Positions 1 through 12,440 of a stretch of 64,000 nt of DNA are shown here, piece by piece; position 1 is the first letter of the stretch; the number at the start of each line of letters is the position of its first letter. Source of the stretch: Rhopalosiphum padi. Its lineage: Eukaryota; Arthropoda; Insecta; Hemiptera; Aphididae. Where the stretch lies: assembly GCF_020882245.1 (NCBI RefSeq), contig NC_083599.1, positions 14,642,865 through 14,706,864 on the forward strand. The letters run 5' to 3'. The position numbers and the translations under genes were made by a program. The notes below the pieces were generated by a model that did no database searches, had not been told where the DNA came from, and was given only the letters and a program-made list of their open reading frames with translations.

Positions 1-391
1 TCGTCATACACATAATACTCGCTGCGCGTTATCGTCGCGTAACGATATCGGCGCGTAACACATCGTCACAGTATATATATATATATATATATTCTGCGGC
101 GTTACGTCGCAGCCATCATCGCGCATTACCGTGCACGACATCGCGGGGCAGTCGATCGGCACGCTACGGTTACGGATACGGTACGTTGCTACTCGCGGCG
201 GCGCGCGCGATAAACGTTTAAACGCACGCGAGCGCGCACCCGTGTCGTCGCGTCTTAATAAGCCGTACACCGTGACGGCGGCGCGCACGGCACCGGTAAA
301 ATCCGAGAAAAATATCTGTAGTAAGTTATCGCCCGGCGTTACCGGCGTACCCGCGACAGTCTCGCCGCGGTCGCGGTCGACGCGCGTCGCG

Positions 392-399
392 TATATAAA
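392..399 (+). promoter_or_regulatory. TATA box, candidate Pox meso promoter
   Basis: TATATAAA sits inside an otherwise GC-rich, CpG-dense block (about 1-640), so it stands out from the ordinary AT-rich background. Transcription would be expected to begin about 30 bases downstream, near 420-430. A strong splice donor, CAG|GTACGT, follows at 624/625. Together these outline a short first exon. That it serves the Pax gene at 21.4 kb is inferred from the matching reading phase. Confidence 0.5.
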
Positions 400-560
400 A
401 GCGACGAAAAGTGCGTGTGTGCTGTTGCCGTTGCTGCAGTTGGTGTTGCTGCAGCCGCTCCGGCTTATCGCCCGCAGCCGCGGCGCCGTCGCTGCCGACG
501 ACGAAGACGATGCCGTTGGCCGACGACCGATAACAGAGCTGACCACACCGCGGGCGGCGC

Positions 561-624
561 ATGGACTTGCAGCAGCACCGACAACCGCGACACCGTCCGT
601 CACCGTCGTCTGACCGTCCTGCAG
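561..624 (+). CDS. Candidate first coding exon of the Pax1/9 (Pox meso) gene
   Basis: An ATG at 561 in good initiation context (GGCGCATGG) opens 21 codons plus one base (G) before the donor CAG|GTACGT. The peptide is short, polar and rich in Gln, Arg, Pro and Ser. The large paired-domain exon begins at 21449 with two bases (AA) that need exactly one preceding base, so the join gives GAA (Glu) and keeps the frame. A tiny upstream ORF (510-533, seven residues) lies in the leader. Phase agreement has a one-in-three chance of being accidental. The support is therefore the combination of TATA box, ATG context, donor and phase. Other promoters in the 4-6, 12 or 17.5 kb islands remain possible. Confidence 0.42.
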
Positions 625-3267
625 GTACGTTTCAATATTATTATATCGCCCCCTTTAAGTGCCTTTGCAGCGAGATTACGTATAAATAAATACATATTTA
701 AAAATAAACAGTATATACATAATTTATATAATCAATTCAAATTCTAATAAAATTAGATAATATATTTCCGATTTATATAATCATTAATCATATACCGTTG
801 AAAATAACCCATTTGGATACATCGCGATTTGCCGTCAAAGCAATTAAAGTGGTTTGTGGTTCTTTTGGAACACACTGTATATACATATACAGAATAATGT
901 GTTTAAACGTGTTAAAATGAAATGTAGGTATATATAACATAATTTATTTGGACGTGGACGATTGATTTAACGTATAATATATTATACGACATTCATCATT
1001 ATTCGAGTTTCATTAGCTATACGAATGAAGCCTTATGTAATGTAATCGGTCACTCCGTATCAATTTAAATATATATATATGATGACTTTTGGGTATATAT
1101 ATAATCATACTCACGAAATTTTTTGGCCTAACGCGGTTTTCTTCACTTGGGTGCTGTATACTGTAGCTGCAGCGCAGCCACAATTATTTTCACGTGATCG
1201 TTGCAGCTTATATTAAATATGTATAAATATAGGTTATTATAGGTTTAATTAATATAATTATTAATAATTAATAACGCGTACACCTTTGGCGGCAAGCAGA
1301 TTCAATGCTCGACCGAATACGACTCGCTTTGATAAATAAATATGCACTCGATAAGAGAGCCGACGGGACCGTCATCGACCCACTGTAGTTTGCACCGGCG
1401 GCCGGAAAACGCGTCTGTAAAAATCGGCGGCGGTACGTCTGTAGAGCTAAGAAAAAAACCGCGACAGTAATATTATGTAAAAAAAAAAAAGGTCGGAGCT
1501 GACTGGCTACAGTTGTTGTTAATAACTTAATAAGTAATATAATATATACATTAATATATTACTTCATTATTTGCAGTTCATCAGTTCAAGAATTAATTAA
1601 TTAATCGCGCAGCAGCGTCATCTTATCTATCCCCACCACCCCTACAACAGTTATAACTTATAATAATGTATACGACGAACGGAAATGCACCGGGGGCGAC
1701 CGATTAATCTGCACATACATATTATTATAATTTTTATCGTGTATAATATACCTATATGTGCGGGGAAAAATATAATATCAATCAGTACAATATAATTATT
1801 ACATATCAATAATCGATTACACGTCATAGTGATGTAGATTCTATGTAAATAATATATACGCTAAGCAGCTTCGCGTATGTACATTTTTCGACGGGTTTGT
1901 ACGAATACAGTTAATTAATATCAATAATGTTTTTATTATACATCGTATAATGGTACATATATTATTATTATTATTATTTTATCAATATAGTGATTTGTTT
2001 TAAATTGTTATTTTTCAACGCATATAGTATGTATATGGTTACGTGTTGAAAAATATAATATGATAAAATGAATTATGTGTTGTATAATAACATGCAAAGT
2101 ATATGACATTACTAGTGTTTTTCTTTCAAAATTCTTCGAGCGCGAGAGCGGAAAATAAATAATAACGAATCCGTTTCAAAGGGATTGTCGCTGTCGTCGT
2201 GGTATTAGCGCGTGTTTACGTTTCATAATTACGCGTGGGCGGCGTGGGCGTACGCGCACGGGAAACAAACGCATAACCGTAATAATCATAATCGCGTGTG
2301 TAATCATTTATAATTATAGCTCTGGCCGTCACAGATTTGTCGTCGTGGATGTTGGCTCGACGCCCTGTCGCGTATGATATAAGTGTTTTTTCTCTTGATA
2401 TACGTTTTTTAATTTTTTTTTTTTTTTTTGGCCCTCTATTATAATATTATACGTGCGAGGCGATATAAATAATACAACACCGACAGAGCAGCAACGGCAT
2501 ATTATTTTTTTTGAATACGCGCGCACCCGTCTACTTATATAATAAAATGTTTGATTTAAATCATAAAACTAAATTAATATATCAGATTTTTAGTGCTTTA
2601 CGCCATTGTTTTTCCGGTGGGTGTCGGATTTTCACTATGCATATCATAATTAATTTCGAATATCATAAAAGTTATAAAATTGTAACATACTACCGCCATT
2701 ACCATAAGCATATTGTTCAAAGGAAGCAATAAATATTATTACAAATTATACTTTTTGCTTCTATTTTAATTTATTTTATTATATTATGGCGTTTATCATT
2801 TTAAATTTATAAGATAGAGAAATTATTGATTTAGAAAATAATCTGAGTTTGCGGTACTATGTTATGTTATGCTCCGTCCATGAAACTATATATATATAGG
2901 TATATAGGTATATAGGTACGACGAGTGTATATGTATACAGTATGATTCAACAAGAGTGCCCATTGTTTACCCCAATGTATAGGTATATAATATATCTTAA
3001 GAAATAAATTAATTTAAATTCTGATTTTTCATTTTTGGAATTTTTAAGTATACGAGTAGCTACTTATAAAGATCATAATAGCATTTTTCAATTGTTTAAG
3101 TTTTATACCATTTAAGGGGTATTCTGAGTTGATATGAATATCTTTTTCCTAATAAGAACTAACCGTTTTTATTGAAAATGATTAAGCCGGTGATTTATTT
3201 TGTAAATGTTGATATCTTTAAATCACAATTTGAATGAGTATTTCTGAGTTAGTTAAAGATGTTAATA

Positions 3268-3394
3268 TAATGGCATTTTATTCGTAAGTAAAACATATTA
3301 GTAATGGAATTTTATTCGTTAATAAAACATGTTAGTAATGGTATTTTATCCGTTAGTAAAACATGTTAGTAATGGCATTTTATTCGTTAGTAAA
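3268..3394. repeat. 34-bp tandem repeat, about 3.7 copies
   Basis: Copies begin at 3268, 3302, 3336 and 3370 (the last partial). Each starts TAATGG(C/A/T)ATTTTAT and ends with an AACATGTTAG-like sequence. Copies differ by a few substitutions. There is no coding potential. Confidence 0.85.
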
Positions 3395-4059
3395 TTAATT
3401 TTTAATGATTTTTCAAAAATTAAAATATAATATGATGTGTAACATCAGATCGTTCATGTAGGTATTTACAAATTATAAATTGTTGATAAATTAGTATTGG
3501 CATATTTCTTACTTATTTAAAAATCATTATAGCACCTATATAATATATATAGATTATAGTTACTATTTTAGTATCTTCCTAAGTAATTGATATACATTAA
3601 CATAATGGACATATGATCATTAGTGTACAAAATTCAACAGTTCAAAATCTATATTCATTCAAAATTCGATGATTAAGAGACATAGAATTCTTCAAAAAAT
3701 TAATTTGATTAGCAGTTAATTGATAAGTGTTTTTTCCCGATAGACAAAAATAAGTTGTATCGCCACAAGACATTCTTTATAAATGACGTATAAAAAGTGA
3801 GTATATATATATTTATTTAAAAATGTAGCCTTTGGTATTAACCTACTATTAGAATTAAAAGTTCTAAAAATCAGGATTTTAATATAAATTCGTATGTTAT
3901 AAGGAAATACAAAGACGAATATCTTATAGTGAATCACACTGTATACATCATGATATAAAATTTACTATAATATTTAATATAATAATGTATTTAATAAATA
4001 CCAATCCATACTGGCTATACACGTTTACCTGTATATAATATATAAGATATGTTTTATCC

Positions 4060-5558
4060 TACGCACCACTTAGCCGCGCGGTAAACGAAAGCGGCCTGCA
4101 GTAGTCGTGTTTGCGCTCGTTTGTTTGTCGATTTGTTTGTGTAATACTCGCAAATATCGTCGTCGTCGCCGCGCCGCCGATGTAGTAAACATCGTCGGCG
4201 TCACGACGACGACGGTAGCACCGGTACCGGCGGTAGCTATTAGCACTGCGGCCGCGTATTAGCTGCAGCACACACAGAAACACAATATCATATTATTATT
4301 GCAGTTATCATACGACGTAGCGCCGTCGCGGATATAAACCTTTTAATTCGGTCTGATGTGTGACGACGTCGTATACGACAATGCAAACACGGGGCCGCAG
4401 CGGCGGTATAATATTATATACCTGCGGAAGACATAATATTGTGGCAGATCGTGTGTTATACCCGCGGTGGCTTAAATATTATATAGTAAGTAGTCGGTAA
4501 GGGTCGCGATCGAGACTCATCCGCCGCCGAGTCGTCCTCGACTGTATAGCGTTTCTCTCTCTCTTCGTCGCGTGGTGATTTCCGCGGAACGAATAACACA
4601 AAGAATATTTTACGGAGCCGCCGTCGACACCGGCGCCGGAAGTCGGTTGTTCCGTCGTGTTTAAAAACACACATTGTCGCGTCCAAGTCGTGTAAAACAT
4701 ATTATCGTACGTATCGTATAATATATATATATATATAGTGCGAAGGGACGGCCGCGGGAGTGGTGCAGCAGACACAACGGTGAAGACGATCGACGAGCCG
4801 GCGGAAAGACACACACGAGATATCCAGTGGATGTCGTTTGTGTAAACCCTAGACACCGCCGCCTGCAGTATTAAATGTATAGCTGCGCCGTTTGTATTTC
4901 GTGCTGTATAATAGTCTTGTACAACACAATATAATATAATATATATATATATATAAGAACGCAGTCGTTTCCACTATACTAATAATATTCGTAATTATAA
5001 TCGTAACGAGGATCCCTGTGCGTTGTCGTGTGGTGTATATATATATATATATATTATACGTACTGTAACCGCTCCTCTGCACCATCACCCCCCACCACTC
5101 ACCGCCGACCAGCGGTCGTGCGTGAAAACACGTGTAAAACACGGGGCACCGGTGGCGGCGGTGACGGTGGCGGTGGCAATAAATAAGACGCGCGGCGCAC
5201 CACACCGAGTGCTGCAGCTCCGGAGACGACGGCGAAGAGGTTATAGGGAGGCGGCGGTGGTGGTGGCGGTCGCTGCAAAGAAACAAACCGGCTAATTATA
5301 ATGTAAATGTGAAAATGAGCGACTGCCGTCAAAGGGACGACGGCGGCAACGACCACAATTATATTACACGACTGCAGCGGTATACGTGAGTCTCCCCCGC
5401 CGCCCCGACCGGCCCACGCGCGAGATCGCGAAGAAAATAACATAACATATTATAATATTATACACGGTCCCCGCCGCCGCCACCGCCGCCACCGCCACCG
5501 CCACCGTCTTTGTTCTAATGCCGCCCGCCACCCCCACGTCTTCCTCGTCGTCGTCTGT

Positions 5559-5623
<65 letters not shown>

Positions 5624-6120
5624 GAGGTTGTCGTCAAATTAGTTTGCTACTGCTGCGCCTGTGTCTATAATAACAGTATCGTACGCCGAGAAACACAAGA
5701 ACCGGCGGCGGATAGATGACAACAGCAGTAGATCACATCGGTCGCAGCGCCGCCGCCGCGCGCGTCTAATATCGTGTCTCGTGGTGTGTGTGTGTGTGTG
5801 TGTGTGGACGTCGTTTTGTCGCGTTTGCCGCCGACGCCAATTAATTATAATCATCTCCGCGACTTTAAAAAACCGCCGCCGCCGCCGCCGCCTCTGACTA
5901 TTGTATATTTTTATTTATCCGGCGGCGGTGCCTTCTTCCATTATTACATATTATGCGCTTTGCGGCCCGTTTCCGTCGGCGTTGTCTCTATACGCGTCCC
6001 CACGCACCCTATAACTCAACCGGCGGTTCCGGTTCCGGTGGTTTTTCCGGCGAACCACCCGCGCGCCGATGTGTGATTGCCGAACAGCGCTCTGCTCTTA
6101 ATTGTAGGGTACCTACCAAA
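4060..6120. promoter_or_regulatory. GC/CpG-rich islands with microsatellites
   Basis: Two kilobases of alternating CpG-rich blocks (4060-4700, 4740-5560, 5640-6120) with CGTCG, CCGCCG and GGCGG runs lie inside AT-rich DNA. Long open frames on both strands here are low-complexity translations of trinucleotide and dinucleotide repeats, not proteins. Strong donor-like sites occur, for example GTGAGT near 5385, so alternative non-coding first exons are possible. A regulatory or promoter role is inferred from composition alone. Confidence 0.3.
5560..5622. repeat. (CA)n microsatellite
   Basis: An uninterrupted CA repeat of about 31 units. A complementary (GT)n run of about 11 units lies at 5786-5807, so a transcript could pair the two. 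Confidence 0.95.
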
Positions 6121-7552
6121 ATGTTTGAATTGTTGCACTTATTGCTACCCATAAAAAAGTATAATAATGTTCGATAACAATATCCGAGCGACTCGTTCCG
6201 ATCGAAGCCGCCATAGTTACTACACGACGTAACTCTAATAAATATATGATTATTTTGAGATTGTAGCTATAATATTATGTAGTTGTTTAAATCGTAAATA
6301 TTTATTAATTTTTTTAAAAAGTAATTAATTTTATAATTTTTACAACATATAGCTAATAAAAACAATTAGTACTGATATTTCATGTATACTATTATTTAAT
6401 GATCAGAAATAAGAGTGGAATTTGACTTCAACCCACCGTATATGTTGACGATCGTCATCACACAGGCGTGTACAGGATTTTACACCCGGTGCTGTACACA
6501 TTTTTAACTGACCCAGTAGCCAGTAGAACAATAATAGTAGCTCGCATAATTGCACATTTTATCTCTGATTACGATGACATGATTATACATAAGCAAAAAC
6601 CGTAAAAGGATATGCTTGTGCGAAGTAAAAAATATTCACTTGTATTACCATATCATTCGAATATATAAAGTACTATAGAATCAAATACTAAAATGAATTA
6701 AATTGTATAAACGGGCTATGCGTATTATGGTAATCCATCAAAAAGACACTATACTTAGACAAATCATGAATAGAATACGTTGCCAAAGTATGGATGCGTC
6801 TGTTGACTGTTTATCGTGTAATCTTGTGTCATAGCGTATAATGTCCTGATTGAACCGTGGTTATCGCATGTAAATATTATCATACTTATCATTGTAAATC
6901 ATATAACTGACTTCTCACATTGATTGACAATTAATAGTTTGAAAAATATTTTATTTGATCAACAATTAATAATTATTGAGCACTCATATTTTTATTTGAT
7001 TTTAACTTTAATATTTTTTAAATTATTCATAGGTATCATGCAATTTTTTAAATATATGATACTGGCCAACTAGATCCAAAATAAAATAGTCAGGTGCATT
7101 GCATACGATGACATGATGTATATAGGTATACGTGAGGCGTGTTTCGGGGGGTGAACGCTGAACTGCACGCGTGCGAGAATATTTCCGGAGCCACGAAAGT
7201 CGCGGGTGAAAAGGGTCTATTCCTGTAGTCCATCGTCTTGACGCAGAAAAAGAGAGCTCGTGCGTTGCAGACAATATGTACCTATAATACCTATACATGA
7301 CCATAATATTATTTGCAACGTGTCACCATAAGCAAGGGCTTGACACTCGTTCGTATATAAGCATACAGTGCAACATAGGACATAGGTTAATAATACATAA
7401 TTGTGTGCGTATGTTTTTGGCGGCAGCTGTAGCGCATTGCGTTTATACTTTGTGTATATATATAGTAATAAGCAGATGAGCATAGCTTCTTCTTTTGCTC
7501 TGAAGATCAATAATTAGGATCCAGCAATAGACTTAAGGTTATATTAGTATCC

Positions 7553-7553
<1 letters not shown>

Positions 7554-7591
<38 letters not shown>
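7554..7591. repeat. (TA)n microsatellite
   Basis: An uninterrupted TA repeat of about 19 units in AT-rich DNA. Shorter runs of the same type are scattered through the window. Confidence 0.9.
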
Positions 7592-7593
<2 letters not shown>

Positions 7594-10500
7594 ACTCGGA
7601 GTTCGTAGTCCACCGCCGCTCATTATCTCAATCTGATTCTCATTATCTCGCGTCGTATATAGTCTCCGTTCATTTGCCGTACCTATATATATATATGTTG
7701 TAATAAGGGTTAACCATCTAAATGACACATTCGGCCAAGAACATTCTGCTGCAGCTGCCCCCGACGAATATTATACATATGTATACTTATACTGATGTAC
7801 GTCTAAATATCGTGTTCCGTGTTTGCAGGGCTCTAATAGTTATTATAGCTTGCAATTTTTTCGTTGAGCTGACATCTAATAATAATTATATTATTCATTC
7901 TGTATAATTCCGTATTTCCGTATTTTAAACAATATTTTGAAATACTATGAAATTTCATATACTCGTAAGATTGATCGTGTATATACAGATAATTTACACA
8001 CATAAATATAATTATTTTTATTTAAAGATATAAGATTATAATTATTTTAATTTTTATAAACTACTCTTTAAATCAGAGAATAATCAGTAAAGTAATAATT
8101 CAATTTCCGGTTTTACATATTATTTATCTATTTAAGTTAAGTTACTGATAAATCGTATTATATATTATGTATCAATAATAATTATAATGTTTATTAAATT
8201 GTTGTATTGAATATAGTTCCACGTTCCTGTAATTAATACATTTCAGTTTTAAAATAAATAATAACAATTTATAAAATATGTATATTATTCTTATTGCATA
8301 TATATAATAATAAAAATTACAAATATTATTTGTAAGTCATATAAATATATAATTACATTACTTTTCAAATAAAAACTTCTAGTCCATGTGTGGTTGGAAT
8401 TTTGATTTTCTATATAGGTAATTTATTATATAGTTAATTCTACTTATCCATAGGATATTTAGTACCTTATACCTACTAAAAATTAAAAAAAATGTACTTA
8501 TATTTAAAAGTATAAGTAGTAAAATTAAATGGTTATAAACTTATAAATATTTTCTTATTTTTAATATAGCAAATTAGCTTAATCTTATTATGTGCTTTCG
8601 AATTTTCTTTTATTGTTTCTTATAACTACTGGTTAATATGATTCCAAAAAATTAATTTTATAAAATATATTGTAGCGATATGCAACGCAGATGTGATTTT
8701 GTTTGTTTTATGGTACCAGTATTATATGAATATATATTGTAGTTTATTAAGTTTAAACTGTAAACTATTAAATTTTTTTGAAATTGTCGCCTATTTATGC
8801 ATATATTTGTGCGTACTACTGCATCTATATATTTTTTTTTATACTTTTGTATACCGGAATGTTGTCATCGTTGGCGGTTGGTGAAATCAGTGGAGGCGTA
8901 GTGGCCAATTTTGTGGGTGTAAAAATATTAGTCACTTCCCTATAATTCCCCCTCGTTGTCATTATCATTTGTTACGGTACAACCCATTTATGCCCCAAAC
9001 TATTTTTATCATAATAAACAAGGGTGGATATTTGATTATAGTTGTTTTTTGTGGAAGAGAAAATATATTTGAATAGTTTATTAGAATCATATACAGAGTC
9101 GAGCAAACAAGTAATCTTATTGAAATTTATAATTACTATAATTTATAATGGTTTTTTATAATAATGTTTTATTTATAGAAATGTCTTATTGATATTTTTA
9201 ATATTATACTTCTAGTATTTCTACAGTGACAGTAGTTTTTATTTATTTAACTACAGTTTTTACCAGTAATTTAAAGAGATCATTTTTAAATTTTCTCGGT
9301 GTAGATTTTATAGTTATATAGTTTTATGATTAGTTTTAAGTTTTGTACGTTTGGTAAGTAAAATCCATCAAATCGATTATAGATTTATACTTGCCCACAT
9401 TGCTAGCAGCTCTGTGGCCAATTATTAACTTTTCAATAATAGTTGTCCAAATAATATAGATCTTATAAACATAACTTGTCTGTTACTATTGAGTAAAATT
9501 CTATTTCAACCTATTATTATGAAATTTTACTTATAAATTATAAGTTGCTATATGTATTTTCATCAAACTATTCAAATTTAAAGCATACATAATACAACAA
9601 AATTATACTTAATCGTGATACATGAAAATTATAATCATATCAAGTTAATTTTTTGATAGCTTTTCCCTATATTTTTGAGTAGTACCTACATATTTATAAA
9701 TATTAAATAATTCACATTTTATAAAGGTATACATAAATTGATTAGCAATATTGATAAGTTATTTAATGCCATATCAGGTATATTATAAAGTCTATAATGT
9801 ATATATAAAGGCTAAGGACAATATTGTCAATTAATAAAAACAATAATTTATACATTATTTTTACATAGACAATTAAATATGTGTTTAAGTTACTTTTATG
9901 TATTGATATAAAATCATTTTATTACCAGGATTTATTATTAATTAAATATTTTAAACATTTTATTTTATGTATGTTAATTTATTGCTTAAGTTATATTATT
10001 CCATAATAATTACTTTAATAATTACATTTTTTTTGTAAAGATCTATTAAGAATTTATTTTTCCTTTGAGGATAAACTATTCTATATAGATTTTTTTTTAT
10101 TATTATTAAATAGTACTTTATTTATATAAAATAAAATTAAAATTTATATATAGTTGAAAATGCTGTGTAAAGTACTCATTATTATGTATAATTAGTATTT
10201 CACAACTAATTTCTAAAATCTAAATACAAATTAAATAAGTAATATTATTATTTTGTTGATATGAAAGTAAGACATTGTACATTGTTGGCCAGTTTATCAT
10301 AATCTGGAAAATATTTACTGATTGCTGAATAAAGATTCGGCTTTATAAATTAAAAAGTGTAGATAAATGGTATATTCAAATCTTTTAATTTTCATGTGAG
10401 AAAATTTTGATTTACATAATGTATTTGTAATATGTATAGATCCAAGTTATGTATGTAACTACAAAGCTGTACATTCCTCAAACAAGAATATTTTTTTCCT

Positions 10501-11539
10501 TCAGTTGGTTCCAAAAATTATTTTTAGAACCTCAAGCTTTAAGGAATGTATCTGATTTTATTCTTATAAGATACATGTCAAACAAATTGTTTATTTGCGT
10601 AGAAATATTTTCAATACATGAAGTATAATAATATATGTTATTCTCTGCAGACTTTAGAGTAAGAAAAATACATAAATATGATAATCAGCTGTAATTGTTG
10701 AATATCTTCAAATCGTTAGATCTATATCAAATTTATTGTACACATTGTCAACCTCATTACAATATGTTTCTACAAGTAACTTTAAATTTTTGCCTTTCAA
10801 ATTTTTAAAGTATAACTTTTACATTATTCGAGTTAGGTAATTATTAATGTTTAAATAAAAATTTTTATTTAAATCTATTTATAGTTCTCAATAGTTTAAT
10901 TATAATCCCACTACTTCCTCGAAGTTCAAAGTTTAAAGTAGGTATTTAAATGATCCAAATAAATATATACAAATAATTTTGCACAGGTATTTCGATAACT
11001 TTGAGTGTTTGCCTCATATATTTTATAGTTCATCTAATTTCCAATTACGATGATTTTTATATATTTTGTTGTAAGCAGATACATAATTATATAAATATAA
11101 TATATATTATATAGATATCTATATTTTAATGTATGCAGTAAATTGCGCTTAAAAGCTATAAACGAATCTTATCTATACATTTAGGCTTTTAAAATCGATT
11201 AATAAATGTATTATATGCATGCATTATATGAAGATTTTGACAAACGCGCGGTCAAATTGTTATTTATATTATTAAATCATTCATAAAAATTTTGTAGTTT
11301 GTATGTATACGCCTTTTACCTGGTATTGAATCTTCACCACAGGTATATAGGTACTATATAATGTGTGTACTATTTGTCCATCGCGTTTTACTAGTTAGAC
11401 ATCAATAATAAGCAAATAGAGTTCATTCGCGAGTGTTCGTATCGTACGTACCTATTATCAATGTACCTACCCCAGCAATGATCCCACCAGTACACACATC
11501 ATGTAATATATTCATATTATTTCGCAATAACGCGATTTC

Positions 11540-12440
11540 GTCAAATTTTTCTTCAGTAGCAACAGCGGCGTGCACGCGTCGTCGCTTCGTTCTGCTCTTT
11601 TTTTCGTATCGTAAAAAATATTTTATTTTTTTTTTTCGTTTCAGTGTTCTTTTCTCCGGCTAACCGGCGCGCCTTCTTTGCGCCGTCGACGATTAATTTC
11701 ACATATATACTGCCGTACATAATAATATATTAGGCGGCACATATGCATAACACAGTACATAATACACACACACACACACACGCACGCGCGCGGAAACCGA
11801 GCATAATATATATATATATTGTATGTGCGTGTGTGTGTATAAACGCACTATAGATTATTATTATTATGGCCGCGTATTATAATATTATACACACCGCGCA
11901 GTATATACGACATATTATAACGCAGTGACAACGGCGAAGTTTTATTTTTACGGTGACGATTATTAATCTTCGTACGCGTCATTACGATGTCGGTACGGTC
12001 GAATTGCGAGCGCGTCTCTATTATAGACTCGACGGCAGCCATCCGGGTCCGACGCCCGCCGCTCCGCCGCACGTCACCCCCGAGAAGCATGTTCCCCAAC
12101 CCCGCCCAGCGCGGCCCATACCACCGTCGCACCGCGCCGCCGCCGTGTAATGGATTCGTAAATGACGCGTACCGCCCCTCGGCGGCGGCACTGGCTAATA
12201 CACAAATAATACACGAACACTATACGCGTACATATTACATGCAGTAAACGCGCGCGCACACACACACACGCGTGCGCGCGCGACGGATAGATAGAGCCGG
12301 GCGATTGTAATTATTTTCTTGGCTCGCCCGTCCGTCCGCCCACCCGCTCGCGGAGGATGCGCCTACTGTATACAGTTATTTATACGCTCGCGTGAAACGT
12401 GAAAACGGAAAAAAAAAAGAAGAAAAAATCGACCTAAATG
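11540..12440. promoter_or_regulatory. GC/CpG-rich island with CA and CG dinucleotide runs
   Basis: This CpG-rich block includes alternating CA/CG (purine-pyrimidine) runs near 11763-11790 and 12247-12280, which can adopt Z-DNA. Open frames around 11950-12250 encode Pro/Arg/Ala-rich low-complexity peptides without a recognisable domain, so I do not call them genes. It may be a regulatory element or an alternative promoter of the Pax gene. The evidence is compositional only. Confidence 0.3.

Noticed and set aside
4..747. Overlapping open frames of 78-199 codons on both strands
   Set aside because: Low-complexity Arg/Ala/Thr/Ser translations of CpG-rich DNA in several frames at once. Only the short ATG frame at 561-624 has promoter, donor and phase support.
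4456..6177. Many open frames including a (CV)n peptide and Arg-rich peptides
   Set aside because: Products of CA/GT and CCG repeats with no domain and no consistent splice pattern.
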